Positions 58,991 through 64,000 of a stretch of DNA of 64,000 bases are shown one piece after another (the stretch's first letter is position 1; every line of letters starts with the position of its first letter). The notes below the pieces were generated by a model. That model ran no database searches, was not told where the DNA came from, and saw nothing but the letters and a program-made list of their open reading frames with translations. Where the stretch lies: NCBI GenBank assembly GCA_036346405.1, contig CM070557.1, positions 54,566,016-54,630,015 of the forward strand, written 5' to 3'. This DNA comes from Phyllostachys edulis. Taxonomy: Eukaryota; Streptophyta; Magnoliopsida; Poales; Poaceae. Made by a program: the position numbers and the translations under genes.

Positions 58991-59849
58991 ATTCTATTCC
59001 ACAAATCCCTAACTATATCCGTGCAAAATGACAGCCGGAAATGCGATGCAACTTCTTCCAATAGATCGATAGCCCGGATATATACGATAGGGTCTTCATC
59101 GAGCAGAAGTACATGATGAACTATGCGATGCGAGTTGAGACCTTCAAACGTTGGAAACCCTACGTACCCGACGTGAGGTTGTTCGATTCCTACGTACCCA
59201 TGCTCATTCGTGCATGTTGTTGTTTCTAGTGTACGTAACCAAACCGAGCGCGCCATGTATTTCGCAAATAAATTATGAATTCTTGCAAACTTAAATATCT
59301 TTTCCCAGATATTTCGACCATTACATATTACGTAATCTTTTCCCCAAGGAATCGGTTCCACGAATAATACAATCGGGACAACAACGCGCATGGCAACCCG
59401 AAACCCAAATATTTTTTCCATTTTGATCCGAATGGGGCTATTTGTGTTATTACGCCGCCGAACTCGCATTCCTTACTTCACATTTCGTTATCTTCTTCAA
59501 TTTTGGATTTCGATCTACGCTGACACTTCAAGGTATTACAAACAAAGCTTCGTGAAATACACTTAATCCTTAGGTAGAATTCTCTAGACATATTTTTTTT
59601 AAAAAAAATATAGGGTCATGTCGCCAATTGAACTAGCAACAGGAACCTCCCCATACTGTTCCAATTGGCGACAGAGTTGCTGTCGTTAATTGGAATGATG
59701 ACATGGTTCATGACGCCAATTAGAATGGGGACAGGAGCCTGTCGTCACTCTAATTGGCGACAGACACCTATATTTGTAAAAAAAAACGACTATTTATTTC
59801 TGTAATTATCTTTATATTAATATTATTTAAAAAAAATTCCATGCTCCAG

Positions 59850-61389
59850 CGTCTGGGCCATAAACTATTGAGCAATTAGTATTTTATTTGTGCATTATTT
59901 CCTTTCCTTGTACAGTAGTCTCGATCTCGTGTGAGAGGCCCAGCTAAGATTACTTAATCAGTGGGCCTTTAATTTCTATCAAACTATTCATTGTTCAGAG
60001 TCCTACACATTGTTCAATTTCCATCGCAACCTCGATTGCCTACAAATGCTTCGTCTTGGACGCACGGCTATTGGTTGAATTTTGCGTGGAATGGAACAAA
60101 TCCTATAAAATCTCTCTCGATAATATACCGCCCTTAATTAGATTATCTTTCAAAAAAAGAGTGCCAATTTATGTAGGTTCATAATCCCAATCGGACAATC
60201 GTGACAGGGAAAGTTGTGTTGTAATAAATGCGGTTTTAGCAAACTTTCAGATTTAATTCCAGCATAAATAATTATGAATAAAGCATAAAAGCCTAACCAG
60301 TTAAATGACAACATAAGAACAAGAAAAACCTTCATGCCATTTAATAGAAACAGTATGCTCAATGTGCACATCATGGGTACAAACCAAATTAGCATAAAGC
60401 TAAGATTTAGTAGTATGAATATTGCTCTCATAAGGCTAGTTACACAAGGTTTGACCTTGTTCATCACAACACTTATGCCAAATGTGATAAAAAAAATTGG
60501 ATATAATAATTTGTAGATTGGGCCTTGAGTTCAATTAAAAACTTGCTGTTATAAATAAATAGGATCAAGCAAATTAATCACCTTTATCTAAGCTGAACTA
60601 AGAAACAGAGCTCATCAATATACTTCTGACAGAAAGCATAACAGTGACCAAAGGACAGTCACTGAACAGAGTGAAAACACTGAAACTATAGTAGGATCAG
60701 TAAGCAATATTGACTGAAATAGCTACTGAAACAACTAGCACAACAATGAAATAATTTGCTCAATATTATAGGATAAAAGCAAGAGATCTAACAACTCAAG
60801 GCAAAATCTATACACTGTAATACATCCAATTTCATTTGTTGCATCGAATCACCATAGAGCAATTCAACTGAATCCACAATTATCTTGTTGCAACTTCTCA
60901 CAGTACTAGAGACTACCAATCACAGATTGAACAATTACTAGTACAACACAATTGCAAAAGAGATATAAACAGGAATGTCGCAATACTTACAGAGCCGATG
61001 GCACTCAAAGCCAACGAGAAGCAATCCAGACAAGGTACGCCGTCAGGCGCTGTCCCAGAAAACCTAGTGCCCCGCTGTGCCACGGTGAGATGACGTGGTT
61101 GTCGGAGATACAATGTCGTTATTCGAATTTCGGGACACACCGAAAAACCGAAGCTGAGGTACTGGGTTACTGCCGCACAAAGACCACCAAATTGATGCTC
61201 CGACCGGAAGCAACAAACAGAGCAACAACAACCAAAGGATCTGAAGCCCTCTTCCTCTTCAAAACTCAATCCAGAGCCGATCAACACACCAATAGACCCC
61301 GCAAGATTCAGAGTTGCCTCAACCGAAAATTCCAGATGAGACAAAAAGGGAAACCGGCGGGATGGTGCCAAAGGAAATCAAGAGCTTAC
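59850..61389. other. Intergenic DNA, no gene supported
   Basis: AT-rich DNA to 60900. The minus strand of 61371-60913 is open, but its product has no domain I recognise and the region reads like an intron: it follows a ttggtg/gtaagctc donor at about 61389. Nothing else is supported. Confidence 0.4.
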
Positions 61390-61690
61390 CACCAAAAGAA
61401 AAGATCAGTTAAGATGGCGCACTGACTCTTAATTCCTCCCAAAATAGAGGCCCAAATTGATGAAGAAAACAGAAGATTCAGATCAGGAAAAAAACTGCCT
61501 TGTTCTTTGAATAGATTGAACAAAAAAGAAGCCAAAACCACCAGAAGAAATAAGAGGAGGAGCTGAGCTTCTGCCGCCAACGGACGTCGAGCTTCTCGCC
61601 CACGTCGCTAGTGACGACCACGTCTTCTGCGAGAGAATTGGCCAAGAGGGCCAAGTCCATCCCCAAAATCCTCTACCCTCTGAAAAGCAC
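61390..61690 (-). other. Possible 5' exon of a minus-strand gene
   Basis: On the minus strand the ATG at 61663 opens MDLALLANSLAEDVVVTSDV followed by GEKLDVRW, which has protein-like composition, and passes into a T-rich segment. A donor gtaagctc lies near 61389. No downstream exon was recognised, so this may be a leader exon or a broken gene start. Confidence 0.25.
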
Positions 61691-62446
61691 CAAGCTGCTC
61701 TGCACGGAAGGAGATAAGGTCAGATACCTTATCTCTATGCTATGCCAATGACGGGTGGTCCCATCTTTTTCTTGTCCATTTTCTTTTCTCTAATTGAGAA
61801 ATTCCCAATAAGCCCTCAAAACAAACAACAAGTTGAAGATGCCAAAGAGTTTTTTTCTTCGTCGAAAATGACATGTTTTAAAAGCGAAATAGTAAAAATA
61901 GCCTTTCTCCCCACGAACGAAATGACAAAAATAATATCCTCGTTTCGAATAGTCATGCTCGCACAGTTACTACAATGCCCGGTTTTATTTTGCTGCCGCG
62001 CGCTGAGAGCGTGGCATGTGGTCTGAGACGGCATTTTCTACGCTGTAGGGATACTATTTTCCATCCATAGAAATGCTAGAGTTACTGTTCCGTTCCATAA
62101 GGAAAGCAAATGCACCAAATTATCCGCTTGTTCCAAACCAAACCAAACAAAACAGAAAACGAATCCCGTATTCTTTCTTTTATCTTCGTCCCGTACCATG
62201 GCCTTATATGCATACTAGTACTGGCATCTAGAAGCAAAATTGCATCAATGTACGCCGTACGCGTGTAAAAGTTGTCTTCGCTACTGCACGACAGCTATGC
62301 TGATCGTGAGGGGTCCTACCATTCTGAAATGGTAGCAGATCTTTCTCAATAGAATCCAATCGCGCCGGAAAGGGTAAAATATAGGAGAAGAAAAGTAATC
62401 GAGTAACGCGTGAGGAGGAACAGGCAGCCTACGAGATGGAGGGGAT

Positions 62447-63140
62447 TGTAGCATCCAATTTTTGAGCTTTAAAAAAAATCATTTTTGTATAGTTTAGTCC
62501 TTCCAAAAATTTCACCAATTTTATTTGAGTTAATTAAGCTTAATTGAAAAATTCAAAAAATAAAAATGATTTAATGTGAATAATATGAACATCAATTAAT
62601 TTCAAAACTATTTTATTTAAGTCCTTTGTGTCTGGAAGCGTTTTCCATATTTTTCTGGAATGTTTCGAGTTTATTTGCTATTTTTCTTTTCCTGTATTTT
62701 CTAAAAATAAAAAACTAACCAAAATCCCTAGAAGGCCAAGTGGGTTGAATCCTTCCACCGGCCCACTCTTCTCTCTCTCTCTCCGCCCGGCCCAACCGGC
62801 TCACTTCCCCGCCAAACCCAGACTCTAGTGGGCCATGCCGCCACCGCTCCGGACTCGGCGTTCGTACTGCCGTAGACTTGGTTGGCGTGGCATGCACGCC
62901 GAGGTCGACTATGAATAGCAGAGCATTGCCTCCCCGTTCTGCAAGCCGCTGCACCGTCAGGCCGCCAAAATCACCGAAGAAGTCACGCGCCCGCCATCTC
63001 CTTCATCTCCGGCGACAAGAGCCGCCGCACCCGCTGGTTCTCGCTGCATTCTCCGCCACACCGGTAAGCCAATCGAGGTTCCACTCGCATCACCTTGTGT
63101 TCTACCTTTCAATCTACTTGCACCTCCCATTGATTTGGTG
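62447..63140 (+). mobile_element. LTR-like fragment (Gypsy style)
   Basis: tgtagcatccaatttttgagc at 62447 resembles the start of long grass Gypsy LTRs. The AT-rich first 250 bases followed by a GC-rich ccggcccactc/cccggcccaaccgg segment is a common LTR layout. gggat precedes the start, but no matching gggat after a CA end was found, so the right border is unknown. Confidence 0.35.
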
Positions 63141-63524
63141 TTCGTCCATTGTGTCGTAGATCCAAGCCGTTCGATCTTCTCCGCCCCGATTCGCCGCGTG
63201 GGTCAACCGAAACGTTGTCTTGCGGACTGAGCGAGCGCCAAAGTACTGGGCTTTTCGCGCGTGTGGGCGGGACGAAACGTGAACACGTAGCTGCAGCCCA
63301 ACACCCACTGCGAGACCGCGGAGTTTGTAATTTGTGCCTTGTAGACGGGAACGTGAGCCCCTCTCAAAAAAAGAAAGAAAGACGGGAACGTGGGCCGTAG
63401 CGGGTGCGCCTAGCATTATGCCCGTGAGAAAGCACATCTATCCTCTTCCAACTCACGTGCTTAGGCCCATGCGCCCAAATAGGCCCAGCACAAGGCTGCT
63501 CAAGCACGATAGCGCTAATGCTTT

Positions 63525-63532
63525 TATATATA
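63525..63532 (+). promoter_or_regulatory. TATA box of the RING ORF
   Basis: tatatata within gcttttatatatattgaagg lies 126 bp before the RING start codon. A second AT run (tgtatatatatatactgc) at 63603-63620 is closer to the ATG but would leave a very short leader. Confidence 0.5.
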
Positions 63533-63650
63533 TTGAAGGAAGCGAATTCATCTCCTACTCGGATTCCAGTTTCCAATCTTGTAGGAGCGAATTATTTTCC
63601 TCTGTATATATATATACTGCATATACACAAATCGGTTGGTACATCCACGT

Positions 63651-63992
63651 ATGGAGCAACCCAATAATGATGCCGGTAGCAGCGAGGACTTCCACGTCGT
63701 GGACATCGAGCTTGAAGACGCTGGCGGCGCTACAAGCTGCTGCGTGGGGTGCACGGAGCCCTTGGAGTGGGCGACGATCGGGCCGTGTGGCCATCGCGTT
63801 GTGTGCTCCAAATGCATGGTCCGCATCCGTTTCTTCGACGGCCAGAAACGTTGCTGCATCCGCAGAACCCATTGCCCCAAAGTCGTCGTCACCAAGGGAG
63901 ATAGCACGCGCGGTGCCGCCGCCCTCTCCGCATTGCCGTCAGCGGTCGGAGAGGGCCGCGCGGACAAGTTTTGGTACAACAAGATGTCATGA
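63651..63992 (+). CDS. Small RING-finger protein, zinc ligand altered
   Basis: An ORF of 113 codons plus stop from the ATG at 63651. RING domains recruit E2 enzymes for ubiquitin transfer. The domain spans residues 30-76 (CCVGCTEPLEW, GPCGHRVVCSKCMVRIRFF, KRCCIRRTHCP), the HEL2/ZNF598-like style seen in many plants. Ligands C31-C34, C46-H48, C52-C55 and C68 are visible. The last pair should read C-x2-C (CCIC), but residue 71 is Arg, so zinc site 2 is probably impaired. The C-terminus ends after about 35 residues, whereas full-length HEL2-like proteins are several hundred residues long. It may be a truncated paralogue, or the gene may be spliced beyond the window edge. There are no internal stops. 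Confidence 0.6.
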   Translation: MEQPNNDAGSSEDFHVVDIELEDAGGATSCCVGCTEPLEWATIGPCGHRVVCSKCMVRIRFFDGQKRCCIRRTHCPKVVVTKGDSTRGAAALSALPSAVGEGRADKFWYNKMS

Positions 63993-64000
63993 ACTGATAG

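Larger units (their letters stand above)
54197..59839. mobile_element. Mutator-like element with captured or own gene fragments
   Basis: The 5643-bp unit is bounded by the 10-bp duplication catgctccag (54187-54196 and 59840-59849). Terminal inverted repeats of at least 60 bp at about 90 percent identity are visible: aaaagataattacaaaaataa and atagtcg on the left, and the complement at 59789-59839. They resemble the ends of the MULE at 12479-16431. Subterminal gtcgccaattgaa/ttggcgaca motifs occur at both ends. No MURA transposase is found, so it is non-autonomous. The interior holds a gene-like segment, a nested solo LTR and a possible zinc-finger ORF, as in Pack-MULEs. Confidence 0.88.

Noticed and set aside
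58987..59469. 160-codon minus-strand ORF in the second MULE
   Set aside because: No family features were recognised, and it overlaps the plus-strand GRF-like relic, so it stays unassigned.
1..64000. A previously undescribed multi-gene functional system
   Set aside because: The intact genes (WD40, SKP1, LTPG) belong to known unrelated families, and the remaining coding traces are transposon relics or unrecognised fragments; nothing ties them into one system.

Overview
The window reads as nuclear DNA of a grass (Poaceae). It has GC-rich CT-leader genes with GT/AG introns, an intronless SKP1 gene with very high GC at third codon positions, a GPI-type lipid-transfer protein gene, and a dense nest of typical grass transposons: Copia elements, probable Gypsy long LTRs, Mutator-like elements, CACTA, Tourist-like MITEs and a possible Helitron. 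Bacterial features (operons, ribosome binding sites, CRISPR) are absent. The species cannot be fixed from the sequence alone; Panicoideae is a guess.

Layout. 1-5473: MITE remnants and two reverse-oriented solo LTRs (1129-2834, 3692-5473) around a TATA box and CT-rich leader. 6598-16681: exons of a MORN-repeat gene, broken by a frameshift and a premature stop. Its introns and 3' UTR hold a Copia remnant with a truncated long LTR (7106-11006), a Mutator-like element with decayed transposase (12479-16431) and a CACTA element (16722-18066). 19166-24219 (minus): an intact nine-exon WD40 protein gene of 435 codons with its TATA box and 5' UTR intron. 25127-27138: a Tourist-like MITE and two foldback structures. 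27624-33214: a complete but dead Copia element with two short LTRs and a 5-bp target duplication. 34148-36141: a solo LTR splitting a possible gene leader. 38606-47238: a Copia polyprotein of SIRE/Maximus type, truncated at both ends, with a 3.8-kb probable Gypsy solo LTR inserted cleanly in its gag. 47757-48975: a 615-bp tandem duplication. 49295-49873: SKP1. 51696-53344 (minus): an LTPG lipid-transfer protein. 54197-59839: a second Mutator-like element with a solo LTR nested in a gene-like segment. 63651-63992: a small RING-finger ORF whose last zinc-ligand pair is damaged.

Probably functional host genes are the WD40 gene, SKP1 (ubiquitin ligase adaptor) and the LTPG gene; the RING ORF is doubtful. 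They are unrelated in function and share no regulatory unit. Most of the window is a stratified record of transposition. At least five clean solo LTRs (1129-2834, 3692-5473, 34148-36141, 39105-42919, 55346-57830) have perfect 5-bp target duplications, so LTR-LTR recombination has been frequent. I see no convincing undescribed functional system. The most unusual points are the Mutator insertion that duplicated a splice donor of the MORN gene, the palindromic subterminal arrays shared by the two Mutator-like elements, and a 125-bp near-perfect hairpin.
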